Of a stretch of DNA of 64,000 bases, positions 19,798 through 28,444 are shown piece after piece. Position 1 is the stretch's first letter, and every line of letters starts with the position of its first letter. A program made the translations under genes and the position numbers. The notes beneath the pieces are model-generated. The model saw only the letters and a list, made by a program, of their open reading frames with translations. It was not told the origin of the DNA and searched no databases. The DNA is from Pseudomonas sp. CHM02 (GTDB lineage Bacteria > Pseudomonadota > Gammaproteobacteria > Pseudomonadales > Pseudomonadaceae), in NCBI RefSeq assembly GCF_000612585.1, contig NZ_JFCA01000003.1:1-64000 (forward strand). The letters are read 5' to 3'.

Positions 19798-21420
19798 TCA
19801 GTTGTTATCGATATCCACGTGCCGTGTTTCTTTCAGGCAGAACATCCCCACGATCAGGCTTACCCCGGTCACTACCACCGGGTACCACAGGCCGTAGAAG
19901 ATATCGCCGGTATACACCACCAGGGCAAACGACACGGTCGGCAGGAACCCGCCAAACCAGCCGTTACCGATGTGGTAGGGCAGGGACATCGAGGTGTAGC
20001 GGATGCGCGTCGGGAACAGTTCTACCATCAACGCTGCCAGCGGGCCGTAGCACATGGCGGCGATCAGGATCAGCGCCACGATCAGCACCACCACCATGGT
20101 TTTGTTGACCTGGGCCACATCCGCCGAAGACGGGTAGCCGGCCAGGGTCACGGCGCCACGCAGGGCTTTTTCGTCGAACCCGTCGATACGCACTTCGCCC
20201 ACGCTCACCTGCACCGGGCTGCCGGCCGGTGCCGCGGCGCTGCTGTAGGGCAGGCCTTGCTTGACCAGGAAGGTCTTGACCTTGTCGCACGGGCTGTCGA
20301 ATTTAGCCTTGCCCACCGGGTCGAACTGGAAGGTGCAGGTCGCCGGGTCGGCCAGCACGGTGATCGGGGCCTGTTGACTGGCCTGGTCCATCGCCGGGTT
20401 GGTGTAGTGCGCCAGGCTCTTGAAGATCGGGAAGTACAGCGCGGTCGCCAGCAGCAGGCCGAGCATCAGCACCGGCTTGCGGCCTATCTTGTCCGACAGC
20501 CAGCCAAAGAAGATGAAGAACGGCGCGCCAATCACCACGCTGATGATCAACAGCATGTTGGCCAGGGCCGGGTCCATTTTCAGGAACTGCGTGAGGAAGA
20601 ACAGCACGTAGAACTGCGCCGCATAGAAGGTTACCGCCTGGCCGCCGTTGATACTGAACAGGGCAATCAGCACGATCTTGAGGTTTTCCCACTTGCCGAA
20701 TGAATCGCGGATCGGCGACTTGCTGGCCTTGCCTTCCTCTTTCATTTTCAGGAACGCCGGCGATTCATGCAGGCTCATGCGGATCCAGGTGGAAATACCC
20801 AGCAGCACGATGGAAAACAGGAACGGAATGCGCCAGCCCCAGACTTCGAACTGGTCGCCGGTGAAGTAACGGCAGGCCAGCACCACCAGCAACGACAGCA
20901 ACAGGCCCAGGGTCGCGGTGGACTGAATCCAGCTGGTGTGGAACCCGCGCTTGCCCGCTGGCGCATGCTCCGCCACATAGGTGGCCGCGCCGCCGTATTC
21001 GCCGCCCAGCGCGAGGCCTTGCAGCATGCGCAGTACGATCAGGATGATCGGTGCCGCAATGCCGATACTGGCGTAGGTCGGCAACAGTCCGACACAGAAG
21101 GTCGCCACGCCCATCAGAATGATGGTGACCAGGAAGGTGTATTTGCGCCCGATCATGTCGCCCAACCGGCCAAATACCAGTGCGCCGAACGGCCGCACCA
21201 CAAAGCCGGCCGCAAAGGCCATCAAGGCGAAGATGAATGCCGTGGTGTCGTTGACCCCGGCAAAGAACTGCTTGCTGATCACCGCCGCCAGGGCGCCGTA
21301 GAGGAAAAAGTCATACCACTCGAACACCGTCCCCAGGGACGAGGCGAAGATGACCTTCTTTGAGTCGTTGCTGGTGCTCGCATCGATCGGCGAGCCCAGG
21401 GTTTGAGCATGTTCTGACAT
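19798..21420 (-). CDS. MHS-family MFS transporter with large extracytoplasmic insert
   Basis: A 540-residue metabolite:H+ symporter-type MFS protein (ProP/ShiA/KgtP branch). The N-half carries GTVFEWYDFFLYG, the loop motif GRLGDMIGRKY, and LQGLALGGEYGGA, all standard for MHS members. Unusually, about 110 residues (roughly 345-455) separate hydrophobic segments of the C-half; this stretch has two cysteines (ATCTFQF and SPCDKV) and looks like a folded external domain. Typical MHS proteins are about 430-450 residues. Substrate unknown. GAGGGCTACCCG precedes the ATG. Confidence 0.85.
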   Translation of the reverse strand: MSEHAQTLGSPIDASTSNDSKKVIFASSLGTVFEWYDFFLYGALAAVISKQFFAGVNDTTAFIFALMAFAAGFVVRPFGALVFGRLGDMIGRKYTFLVTIILMGVATFCVGLLPTYASIGIAAPIILIVLRMLQGLALGGEYGGAATYVAEHAPAGKRGFHTSWIQSTATLGLLLSLLVVLACRYFTGDQFEVWGWRIPFLFSIVLLGISTWIRMSLHESPAFLKMKEEGKASKSPIRDSFGKWENLKIVLIALFSINGGQAVTFYAAQFYVLFFLTQFLKMDPALANMLLIISVVIGAPFFIFFGWLSDKIGRKPVLMLGLLLATALYFPIFKSLAHYTNPAMDQASQQAPITVLADPATCTFQFDPVGKAKFDSPCDKVKTFLVKQGLPYSSAAAPAGSPVQVSVGEVRIDGFDEKALRGAVTLAGYPSSADVAQVNKTMVVVLIVALILIAAMCYGPLAALMVELFPTRIRYTSMSLPYHIGNGWFGGFLPTVSFALVVYTGDIFYGLWYPVVVTGVSLIVGMFCLKETRHVDIDNN

Positions 21421-21492
21421 CGGGTAGCCCTCACAGTGATTATTTATTGTTGTTCCACTGTCGGCGCCAACCTCAGCGCCGGTTGTCCTTCA

Positions 21493-21577
21493 TGTAGAAG
21501 CCGGCTTGCCGGCGATGGCGTCCTCAAGCCATATGCAAACCCAGGACACGCTATCGCCGGCAAGCCGGGCTCCTACA
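21493..21577. repeat. REP pair, GGCTTGCCGGCGATA family
   Basis: Inverted pair with GCCGGCTTGCCGGCGATGG and CTATCGCCGGCAAGCC, immediately beyond the stop of the GMC oxidoreductase gene and upstream of the MHS gene start region. Confidence 0.85.
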
Positions 21578-21579
21578 AA

Positions 21580-23226
21580 TCATGCGGGTGCAATCATCTC
21601 TCTCTCGGGGGCAAGGTTCCTCGTAGTCGGCGAAAGAATCAGCTGCGCGGCCTTCTCCGCGATCATCAGCGTAGGTGAACAGGTGTTGCCGGACGTGATG
21701 CGCGGCATGATCGAGGCGTCGGCGATGCGCAATCCGGGCACGCCATGCACCCGCAGTTGAGCATCGACCACGGCGTCTTTATCGCTGCCCATGCGGCAAG
21801 TGCCGACCGGGTGGAAGATCGTGGTCCCGATCCGCGCAGCGGCTTCGTGCAGTTCCTCTTCGGTCTGCAGCGAATCGCCTGGCAGGTATTCCACCGGTTT
21901 GAATTGGCCCAGGGCCGGCGCGGCGACGATGCGGCGGGTCAGGCGGATTGCATCGGCGGCCACGCGCAAGTCTTCCGGGTGGCTGAGGTAGTTGGGGCGG
22001 ATCAGCGGTGCGTCCGCCGGGTTGGCCGAGCGAATATCGATACGCCCGCGACTTTGCGGGCGCAGGTCGCACACCGAGGCAGTAAAGGCCGGGAACCCAT
22101 GCAGCGGTTCGCCAAAACGCTCCAGGGACAACGGCTGCACGTGATATTCGAGGTTGGCCGAGGCCTGTTCCGGGCTCGAGCGGGCAAATGCACCGAGCTG
22201 GCTGGGCGCCATCGACAGCGGGCCGCTGCGGTCGTACAGGTAGCGCAGGCCCATGCCCATCTTGCCCCACAGCGTGCCCGCGATCTGGTTGAGGGTGCGG
22301 GCGTTTTCCAGCTTGTAGATCAGCCGCAGTTGCAGGTGATCCTGCAGGTTACCGCCTACGCCCGGCAACTCATGCAAGACGTCGATGCCCAATGGCTTGA
22401 GCACGCTTGAGGGGCCGATCCCCGAGCGTTGCAGAATGCCCGGCGAGCCCACGGACCCGGCGCACAGCACAATTTCCTTGCGCGCCTTCCAGCTCACCTG
22501 CTGGCCGTGCTGGCGCGCGATCACTTGGGACGCGCGGCCGTTTTCCAGCAGCACGCGGTCCACGTCCACGTCGGTCAGCACTGTGAGGTTGGGGCGTTGG
22601 CGGATCGGCTTGAGAAAAGCCTTGGCCGCGTTCCAGCGCACCCCGGCTTTCTGGTTGACCTGGAAGTAGCCGCAGCCTTCGTTGTCGCCCTGGTTGAAAT
22701 CGTTGATGTTGGCGATGCCGCTCTGCGCCGCCGCATCACGGAACGCATCGAGGATCGGCCAGTGCAGGCGCTGTTGCTCGACCCGCCATTCACCGCCGTC
22801 GCTATGGAATTCCGAGGCGCCGGCAAAGTGGTTTTCGCTCTGCTTGAACAGCGCCAGCACGTCCTTCCAGGCCCAACCCGCGTTGCCTTCTGCCGCCCAG
22901 CCGTCGTAATCCCGGGCCTGGCCACGCATGTAGATCATGCCGTTGATCGACGAGCAGCCGCCCAGCACCTTGCCGCGCGGGTAACTCAGGGCGCGGCCTT
23001 GCAGGCCTTCCTGTGCTTCGGTCTTGAAGCACCAGTCGGTGCGCGGGTTGCCGATGCAGAACAGGTAGCCGACGGGAATGTGGATCCAGGGGTAATTGTC
23101 GCGGCCGCCAGCTTCAAGCAGCAGCACGCGATGGGCGGGGTTGGCGGACAGTCGATTGGCCAGCAGGCAGCCCGCGGGGCCGGCGCCTACGACGATGTAA
23201 TCGTATTCAGCAGTTGCAATGGGCAT
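21580..23226 (-). CDS. GMC-family FAD-dependent alcohol dehydrogenase
   Basis: A 548-residue glucose-methanol-choline oxidoreductase. The FAD-binding N-terminus reads YIVVGAGPAGCLLANRLS, the second GMC signature is RGKVLGGCSSINGMIYMRG, and the active-site histidine region is TIFHPVGTCRMG near the C-terminus. Relatives oxidise choline, alkanols (AlkJ) or polyethylene glycol; the adjacent upstream transporter reads in the same direction downstream, so they may form one uptake/oxidation unit (inference; a REP pair lies between). The ATG is preceded by GAGGCCTCAG. Confidence 0.88.
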   Translation of the reverse strand: MPIATAEYDYIVVGAGPAGCLLANRLSANPAHRVLLLEAGGRDNYPWIHIPVGYLFCIGNPRTDWCFKTEAQEGLQGRALSYPRGKVLGGCSSINGMIYMRGQARDYDGWAAEGNAGWAWKDVLALFKQSENHFAGASEFHSDGGEWRVEQQRLHWPILDAFRDAAAQSGIANINDFNQGDNEGCGYFQVNQKAGVRWNAAKAFLKPIRQRPNLTVLTDVDVDRVLLENGRASQVIARQHGQQVSWKARKEIVLCAGSVGSPGILQRSGIGPSSVLKPLGIDVLHELPGVGGNLQDHLQLRLIYKLENARTLNQIAGTLWGKMGMGLRYLYDRSGPLSMAPSQLGAFARSSPEQASANLEYHVQPLSLERFGEPLHGFPAFTASVCDLRPQSRGRIDIRSANPADAPLIRPNYLSHPEDLRVAADAIRLTRRIVAAPALGQFKPVEYLPGDSLQTEEELHEAAARIGTTIFHPVGTCRMGSDKDAVVDAQLRVHGVPGLRIADASIMPRITSGNTCSPTLMIAEKAAQLILSPTTRNLAPEREMIAPA

Positions 23227-23542
23227 CTGAGGCCTCGCTTGTTTTTCTTATTGGCTCCATCCTAGTTGTTAGTTTTCGTCTTAAAAATGTTAGTTTTTAC
23301 CCAGCTGCTGTGCGTTTTTGAACAGTGCCACGCAAAAACCGACTGCACATAATTTCCTGTAGTGAGCGAGCTTGCTCGCGCTGGGCTGCGAAGCGGCCCC
23401 GCCCAGGCAAACGTGGTCGTTCAGATACAGCGTAGTCGTGGCGACAAGGGGGCGGCTGTGCAGCCCAACGCGAGCAAGCTCGCTCACCACAGGTGAGGAG
23501 CAAGGCTTTAGTCAGTCTTTATGCCCAAGGGAGTAAGGCGCC
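23227..23542. other. Intergenic region between divergent genes
   Basis: The first 130 bases form the likely promoter area of the GMC gene (AT-rich TTAGTTTTCGTCTTAAAAATG). The rest is taken by the GTGGTGAGC-type repeat pair at 23356-23492. No gene seen. Confidence 0.6.
23356..23492. repeat. REP-like inverted repeat pair, GAGCGAGCTTGCTCGC variant
   Basis: Left arm CCTGTAGTGAGCGAGCTTGC and right arm complementary to it (GCAAGCTCGCTCACCACAGG) flank GGGCTGCGAAGCGGCCCC. This is a sequence variant of the GTGGTGAGC family. Confidence 0.8.
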
Positions 23543-24436
23543 ATGTTCGACTGGAACGACCTGCGGTACTTTCTCGAGTTGCAACGCAGCGGCCGCTTGC
23601 TCACCGCCGCGCAACGCCTGAAAACCACCCACGCCACCGTGGCGCGGCATATCGAAGCCATCGAGAAAAGCCTCGGCACCGCACTGTTCGTGCAGCATGC
23701 CCAGGGTTACGAACTGACTCCCGCCGGCGAAGCCCTGCTCAAGCACGCCGAAGCCATGGAAAACGTCGCACTGCTGGCCGAAGACGAACTGACTCATTCC
23801 GCCGCGCCCCTGGGCAAGATCCGCCTCGGGGTGGCCGAAGGGTTGGGCGTGATGTTCCTGGCCAGCCGCATGGGCGGGCTGTTCGACCGCTACCCCGGAC
23901 TTGAAGTGGAACTGGTGGCGGTGCCACGCTTTGTCAGCATCCTCAACCGCGAAGCGGAAATCAGCATCCACCTCGAACGCCCGAGCGTCGATCAACTGGT
24001 CACGCGCAAACTCACCGACTACCGCCTGGCCCTCTACGCCAGTCGCGCCTACCTGGATCGCAACCCGCCGATTGAAAAACGCGAAGACCTGGCGGCGCAT
24101 GCCTGGATCGATTACGTGGACGACCTGCTGTTCAGCCAGGAGCTCAAGTTCCTCAGCAGCTTCTGTCGCAACCCCAAGGTGGTGTTCCACAGCACCAGTG
24201 TGATTGCCCAGCACCAGGCAGCGCGCTCTGGGTTGGGGATCGCAGTGTTGCCGTGCTTCATGGCCTCAGGCGACCCCGAACTGGTGCCGTTGTTGCCGGG
24301 GGAGGGGATCCAGCGCAGCTACTGGATCAGCTCGCGCCGGGAGTTGCACAAATCGGTGCGGCTGCGGGTGTTGTGGGATTACGTAGTGGAGTTGTGCGCG
24401 CGCGAGCAAGGCTTATTGCTCGGCGAAGCCAACTGA
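23543..24436 (+). CDS. LysR-family transcriptional regulator
   Basis: A 297-residue LysR-type regulator. The N-terminus (FDWNDLRYFLELQRSGRL, then AAQRLKTTHATVARHIEAIE) is of the sub-group that often controls single neighbouring enzymes. It is divergent from the GMC oxidoreductase gene, but a repeat pair separates them; regulation of that gene is plausible only. A GGGAGTAAGGCGCC ribosome site precedes the ATG. Confidence 0.87.
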   Translation: MFDWNDLRYFLELQRSGRLLTAAQRLKTTHATVARHIEAIEKSLGTALFVQHAQGYELTPAGEALLKHAEAMENVALLAEDELTHSAAPLGKIRLGVAEGLGVMFLASRMGGLFDRYPGLEVELVAVPRFVSILNREAEISIHLERPSVDQLVTRKLTDYRLALYASRAYLDRNPPIEKREDLAAHAWIDYVDDLLFSQELKFLSSFCRNPKVVFHSTSVIAQHQAARSGLGIAVLPCFMASGDPELVPLLPGEGIQRSYWISSRRELHKSVRLRVLWDYVVELCAREQGLLLGEAN

Positions 24437-24473
24437 CGAAACCGGATCAATACTGTGGGAGCACCGGACCCCG

Positions 24474-25571
24474 TCAAGCACGCAACTCAAACTCGGCACT
24501 GCCCAGCCTCTCCCCATTCACCAACACATGCACCACATGTTGGCCTGAGTAATGCTTGCGGGTGGTCATGTCGCGAATGTGCTGTTCGCGCCGAATGGGC
24601 TGCTGCTCCCCGGCACCGAGGCTGAACGCCTTGAGTTTGAATACCTTGTTTGCACTGTGGCCAGCGCTTTTCACATAGTCGATGGCGTAGTCCACCACCA
24701 GTTTCTGAGGGGCTTCGGCGGTGGATTCCAGGGTGAAGGACAGGTTGATCCGCTCCCCCAGGTTGATCACCGCCGGCGTCACTTTCAGATGGTGGAGCTT
24801 TACTTCGGCCCTGGCCCCGGCACCCATGATCGTCAACGCGCGCGTATTGCCCTGCTTGATCAGGCTGCGCAGGGCGTGGCGGGCGATCCAGGCGGTGTGG
24901 GGGTTATCGAGGTTCCAGCCTTCGATCAGGCTGAGCACCCAGTCGGGATGCTCCTTGGTGATGTCATTGAGGTGGTTGGCCACGGACTTGCGCACGTACA
25001 GGCTGCTGTCGCCCTTGAGGTTGTCGAGGATCGACGCGCACAGTTCAGGGTTGGCCTGCACCTCGGCCAATCGAAACGACCAGGGCAACCGTGGCCGCGA
25101 GCCTTCGCTGGCCAGGCGACGCACGTGTTCGTTGTCATCCAGTGACCAGGCCTGCATCACCGCCAACGTGCGTTTGAAGTCGTGCAGCAGAAAGTGGCGG
25201 ATCGCGAATTCAGCCGAGCCAAAGGGGGTGAAGTACTTGAGCGCGGCCATCGAGCGCTTGAAATCATCCCGCCCGTAACTCGCCACGAAATGCGGCAGGA
25301 ACAGGCTGACAAACGCGCTGTTCAGGCGCGGGGCCAACGCATAAAGCACCTTGAGGGTTTGCGGGTAGTCCAGCGGGAGCACTGCATGCAGGCTCTCGCT
25401 GACCCGCGCCATGCGCTGCATCACCGATAACTCGGCCAGCCCGGCCTTGGCATGCTTGAGGAAACCCTTGGCGTCGAAGGCCGGGTACACCGCCGTCATC
25501 TCGCTGGCGATGTGTTGCAGGCGTTCGACGTTGAAGATTTCCTTGAGGGCCGGGGCGCTTTGGTCGGTCAT
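24474..25571 (-). CDS. alkC: AlkC-type DNA alkylation repair glycosylase
   Basis: A 365-residue HEAT-like-repeat DNA glycosylase that removes N3-alkylated bases. The helical repeats fill residues 1 to about 255 (YFTPFGSAEFAIRHFLL; RRLASEGSRPRLPWS; YVRKSVANHLNDI; WIARHALRSLIKQG). A C-terminal beta-rich immunoglobulin-like domain follows (about 265-365, LHHLKVTPAVINLGERINLSF onwards). This two-domain layout matches what I recall for the P. fluorescens AlkC, in which the extra domain helps grip DNA. The ATG at 25571 follows CCAAGGAATC. It ends next to the glutamine-synthetase-like gene and may be read from the same transcript. Confidence 0.85.
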   Translation of the reverse strand: MTDQSAPALKEIFNVERLQHIASEMTAVYPAFDAKGFLKHAKAGLAELSVMQRMARVSESLHAVLPLDYPQTLKVLYALAPRLNSAFVSLFLPHFVASYGRDDFKRSMAALKYFTPFGSAEFAIRHFLLHDFKRTLAVMQAWSLDDNEHVRRLASEGSRPRLPWSFRLAEVQANPELCASILDNLKGDSSLYVRKSVANHLNDITKEHPDWVLSLIEGWNLDNPHTAWIARHALRSLIKQGNTRALTIMGAGARAEVKLHHLKVTPAVINLGERINLSFTLESTAEAPQKLVVDYAIDYVKSAGHSANKVFKLKAFSLGAGEQQPIRREQHIRDMTTRKHYSGQHVVHVLVNGERLGSAEFELRA

Positions 25572-25588
25572 CGGTGATTCCTTGGAAG

Positions 25589-26935
25589 TTAGAGAAACCA
25601 GCGATATTCCCGCGCATGGATCTCTTGCTGGAAGGCCAGGTGATCCTGGCGTTTGTTCTCGCAATACACGTCGACAAATTCGGCGCCGAGTTTATCGCGC
25701 AATACCGCGTGATGCTGCATCGCCCGTACGGCATCGAGCATTTCCAGGGGGAAATCGGCGCCGCTGCTGCGGTCCTCGTTCAGCGGGGCGATGGGATCTT
25801 GCTTGGCTTCAAGGCCATGCTCCAGGCCGGCCAGGATCGCCGCCAGCACCAGGTAGGGGTTGGCATCGGCACTGGCGAGGCGATGCTCGATGCGCAGGTT
25901 GCGCGGGTCGGATTCGGGAATGCGCACGCACGCGTCACGGTCTTCGAAGCCCCAACTGGCACGGGTTGCCGCGTTCACCGTACCGCCCAGGCGGCGGAAT
26001 GCATTGTGGTTGGGCGAGAAGATCGGCATGCAATGGGGCAACAATTCCAGGCAGCCGGCCACAGCATGCCGCAGCGGTTGCTGCTGGTGCGCCGCCAGCA
26101 GGTTATTGCCAGCGCCGTCATACAGGCTGACATGCACATGCATGCCGCTACCAGGGTATTGCAGGTACGGCTTGGCCATGAAGCTGGCGCGGTAACCGTG
26201 CTTGAGCGCCACGCCACGGGTGCTGCGGCAGAATAGGGCGGCCCAGTCGGCGGCGCGCATGCCATCGTCGAGGTGGCCGAAGTTGATCTCGAACTGGCCG
26301 GGGCCGATCTCGGCAGTGATCACCGTGATGTCGATGCCCTGGTCCTTGGCGGTTTGTGCCATATCGTCGAGCACTTCGCCGAAGCGCGAAAGCCGTTCGA
26401 TATGCAAGTTGGGCTGGTCGTCGGCGTCATCGCTCAGTGGGTCACGGGCGAATTGTGGCAGGCCGTTGTCGAGCTTTTTGTCGAACAGGTAGAACTCCAG
26501 TTCAAACGCCACCACCGGGTGGATGCCCTTGTGCTGGAGGCGCTCGAGCACCTTGGCCAGCACTTCGCGGGGTTCGAATTCGATGGGCGCTTCGGTGCCG
26601 TCCGAGGTGATCAGCATCTGGCCCAGGGGCTGCGATTCCCAGCTTACCGGCTTGAGCGTGCCCGGCACCAGGCGCCGGTTGGCGTCCGGGTCGCCGTCGT
26701 TGAAGCAGTAATCGCCAATCTTGAACAACCCGCCCTGAACCCCCAGCAGCACAGCGTTCTGCGGCAGCTTCAACGGGCTGCCGGCGGCGACTTTTTCCAG
26801 CATCTCGATAGGGTAGCGCTTGCCATAGAAGTGCCCGGGAATGTCCAGGGCGATCAGGTCGACATAACGCACGTCGGGATGGTTCTGGCGAAAGGTCCGT
26901 ACTTCGGCCAGTAACGTGGAGGCATGGCTTTTCAC
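25589..26935 (-). CDS. Glutamine synthetase family protein (gamma-glutamylpolyamine synthetase-like)
   Basis: A 448-residue ATP-dependent gamma-glutamyl ligase. GS signatures seen are the metal-binding FELEFYLF (about residue 147), GPGQFEINFGH, the KPYLQYPGSGMHVHVSL region with the essential histidine, and the NHNAFRR and RIEHRLASADANPYL segments. The shape and context fit the PuuA/PauA group that glutamylates putrescine or other amines rather than true GlnA. Translation probably starts at GTG 26935, which has an AGGAG ribosome site; no ATG in frame fits. It follows the XRE-cupin regulator gene by 11 bases, as in puuR-type arrangements. Confidence 0.83.
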   Translation of the reverse strand: MKSHASTLLAEVRTFRQNHPDVRYVDLIALDIPGHFYGKRYPIEMLEKVAAGSPLKLPQNAVLLGVQGGLFKIGDYCFNDGDPDANRRLVPGTLKPVSWESQPLGQMLITSDGTEAPIEFEPREVLAKVLERLQHKGIHPVVAFELEFYLFDKKLDNGLPQFARDPLSDDADDQPNLHIERLSRFGEVLDDMAQTAKDQGIDITVITAEIGPGQFEINFGHLDDGMRAADWAALFCRSTRGVALKHGYRASFMAKPYLQYPGSGMHVHVSLYDGAGNNLLAAHQQQPLRHAVAGCLELLPHCMPIFSPNHNAFRRLGGTVNAATRASWGFEDRDACVRIPESDPRNLRIEHRLASADANPYLVLAAILAGLEHGLEAKQDPIAPLNEDRSSGADFPLEMLDAVRAMQHHAVLRDKLGAEFVDVYCENKRQDHLAFQQEIHAREYRWFL

Positions 26936-26946
26936 GGGTGTTGCTC

Positions 26947-27504
26947 CTAGTTGTAAACCCACAGCACGCGGGCGGGCAGATCGGTCAGGTTGGCGTAGCG
27001 GCAATGGGCGAAGCTGGCCAGGTGAAAGCTGTCGCCGGCGCCGAGGGTGACCGAGTCGGCTTCACCTTCGACCCACAGCGTCAACTCGCCCTCCAGCACA
27101 AAACCGGCTTGCTCGGCGCGGTCGCTCATGGTGTGTTCGCCGCTGTTGGCGCCGGGGGCCAGCAGGCTGTCGAGCATCGAGAACGCACCGTTCATGCTCG
27201 GTGAGACGAGGATGTCGGTGATGCCATTGGCGTAATACACCGTGCGCCGCTCGTTGGGGCGGGTGATCCAGTCCACGGCCTTGGGTTTGGGCTGGCTGTA
27301 GAAATAGGTGGTGGGCACCTCAAGGGCGTGACTGATGGCGGTCAGATCCGCCACGGTCGGGCGCGACAAGCCACGCTCGACCTGGGACAGGAACCCCACG
27401 GATCGCTCGATTTTTTGCGCGAGCTGAGCGAGGGTGAGCTTCTTGTGCTTGCGCAAGTCGTGGATCAGCGCCGCGAGGGTGGCAAGTTCTTCTTGTTGGC
27501 TCAT
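26947..27504 (-). CDS. XRE-cupin transcriptional regulator (PuuR-like)
   Basis: A 185-residue regulator with an N-terminal helix-turn-helix (KLTLAQLAQKIERSVGFLSQVERGLSRP) and a C-terminal cupin domain (GEHTMSDRAEQAGFVLEGELTLW) that probably senses an amine or amino acid. Its likely target is its own operon with the downstream glutamine-synthetase-like gene. The start is uncertain: ATG 27504 gives the common MSQQEE N-terminus, while ATG 27528 would add eight residues; neither has a strong ribosome site. A palindrome at 27502-27529 overlaps both starts and is the probable operator. Confidence 0.85.
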   Translation of the reverse strand: MSQQEELATLAALIHDLRKHKKLTLAQLAQKIERSVGFLSQVERGLSRPTVADLTAISHALEVPTTYFYSQPKPKAVDWITRPNERRTVYYANGITDILVSPSMNGAFSMLDSLLAPGANSGEHTMSDRAEQAGFVLEGELTLWVEGEADSVTLGAGDSFHLASFAHCRYANLTDLPARVLWVYN

Positions 27505-27529
27505 GAAATTTATTTCGATTAATTTCATG
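27502..27529. promoter_or_regulatory. Palindromic operator candidate overlapping the XRE-cupin start
   Basis: Perfect 9-base arms CATGAAATT (27502-27510) and AATTTCATG (27521-27529) around a 10-base AT-rich centre. A further half-site, ATTTCATG, lies at 27546. The position at the start of the regulator gene suggests autoregulation and possible effect on the divergent DUF4440-like gene. Confidence 0.55.
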
Positions 27530-27565
27530 AAAAATTACAGGATTTATTTCATGGAGGCAATGGAC

Positions 27566-27919
27566 ATGGATTTACACGTGCACTTGTTCGGGTTGGAACA
27601 GGCACTGCAGCAAAGCGCGACCCGTTCGGATACGAGGCAGTTGGCACGATTGCTGGCCGATGATTTTGTTGAGTTCGGTGCCAGCGGCCAGGTGTGGGGC
27701 AGCAAGGCAGAGGTGATCGACGGGCTGCAGGATGAGGTGTTTTCTGCGCGGAGCATGACCGAGTTCGTGGTGAAAATGCTGAGCGAGAATGCAGCGTTGG
27801 TAACCTATCGCTGTCACCGGAGTGGAGTCGGGACCTCGTTGCGCAGCTCGGTATGGCGGGCAGAAGAAGGGCAGTGGCAGATGGTGTTCCATCAAGGCAC
27901 ACCCGTGGCAGTTGATTAG
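27566..27919 (+). CDS. DUF4440/NTF2-like small protein
   Basis: A 117-residue protein of the SnoaL/NTF2-like fold. The pattern of a long first helix, LLADDFVEFGASGQVWGSKAEVIDGL (read in parts), and a final WQMVFHQGTPV strand is characteristic of DUF4440 proteins. These are small ligand-binding or calcium/calmodulin-kinase-association-like domains of unknown role. The start at 27566 has GGAGG eight bases upstream; ATGs at 27551 and 27560 are less well placed. It is divergent from the XRE-cupin gene. Confidence 0.8.
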   Translation: MDLHVHLFGLEQALQQSATRSDTRQLARLLADDFVEFGASGQVWGSKAEVIDGLQDEVFSARSMTEFVVKMLSENAALVTYRCHRSGVGTSLRSSVWRAEEGQWQMVFHQGTPVAVD

Positions 27920-27925
27920 CAATTG

Positions 27926-27973
27926 CTGTGGCGAGGGAGCTTGCTCCCGCTGGGTCGCGAAGCGGCCCCAACC
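27926..27973. repeat. Single REP-like repeat, GGGAGCTTGCTCCC variant
   Basis: TGTGGCGAGGGAGCTTGCTCCC followed by GCTGGGTCGCGAAGCGGCCCC, a lone unit of the GTGGTGAGC-type family after the DUF4440-like gene. Split here: the stem GGGAGC/GCTCCC is perfect. Confidence 0.75.
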
Positions 27974-28059
27974 CATCGGGGCAGTGAGAGGTTTAATGGA
28001 ATGATCACGCATGGCCGCGGTCCGAACCTGGGTACGCATCATTCATTGAAGGAGCACCC

Positions 28060-28368
28060 ATGAAAGCCAGAAACCTGATCGCCTGCCTGCTGGTTGCCGC
28101 GAGCGTGTCCACCGCCAGCTTTATCGTGCAGGCCGGTGATACCCCCCAGGAAACCGTGCAGCCTTCGAGCATCAACACCCGTGACCTGAAAGAAGGTGAT
28201 CGCGCCCCGGATATGCTGATGCGCAAGGAATCGGCTGTCAGCGACTGGAAAAAGCGCGGCCTCCAACAGCCTGAAGAAGACAGCCAATGGGCACGGGTGG
28301 GCGATAAGTTCGTATTGCTCAAGACCACCAACGGCACCATCCTCGAGATCACCCCCGTCAAGAAATGA
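28060..28368 (+). CDS. RcnB-like periplasmic protein
   Basis: A 102-residue exported protein: signal peptide of about 25 residues (cleavage after VQA) and a short mature domain. It matches the RcnB family pattern (EGDRAPDMLM, then a DW..RGL.QPEED..W.RVGD.FVLL.T.NGTI..I repeat-like fold). E. coli RcnB tunes nickel and cobalt export, but many family members have no known role. GAAGGAGCACCC precedes the ATG. Single gene. Confidence 0.82.
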   Translation: MKARNLIACLLVAASVSTASFIVQAGDTPQETVQPSSINTRDLKEGDRAPDMLMRKESAVSDWKKRGLQQPEEDSQWARVGDKFVLLKTTNGTILEITPVKK

Positions 28369-28444
28369 CCGTGTCTGTTGTGACTGCTCTAGGGTAAGGT
28401 AACCGGCTGTAGACGCCGCGTTACCTTCCAGGAAAAAGAGCAGG

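Noticed and set aside
23297..23503. Short minus-strand frames inside the REP-like repeat
   Set aside because: They consist of repeat sequence (CSRWAAQ-like peptides seen wherever the repeat is open).
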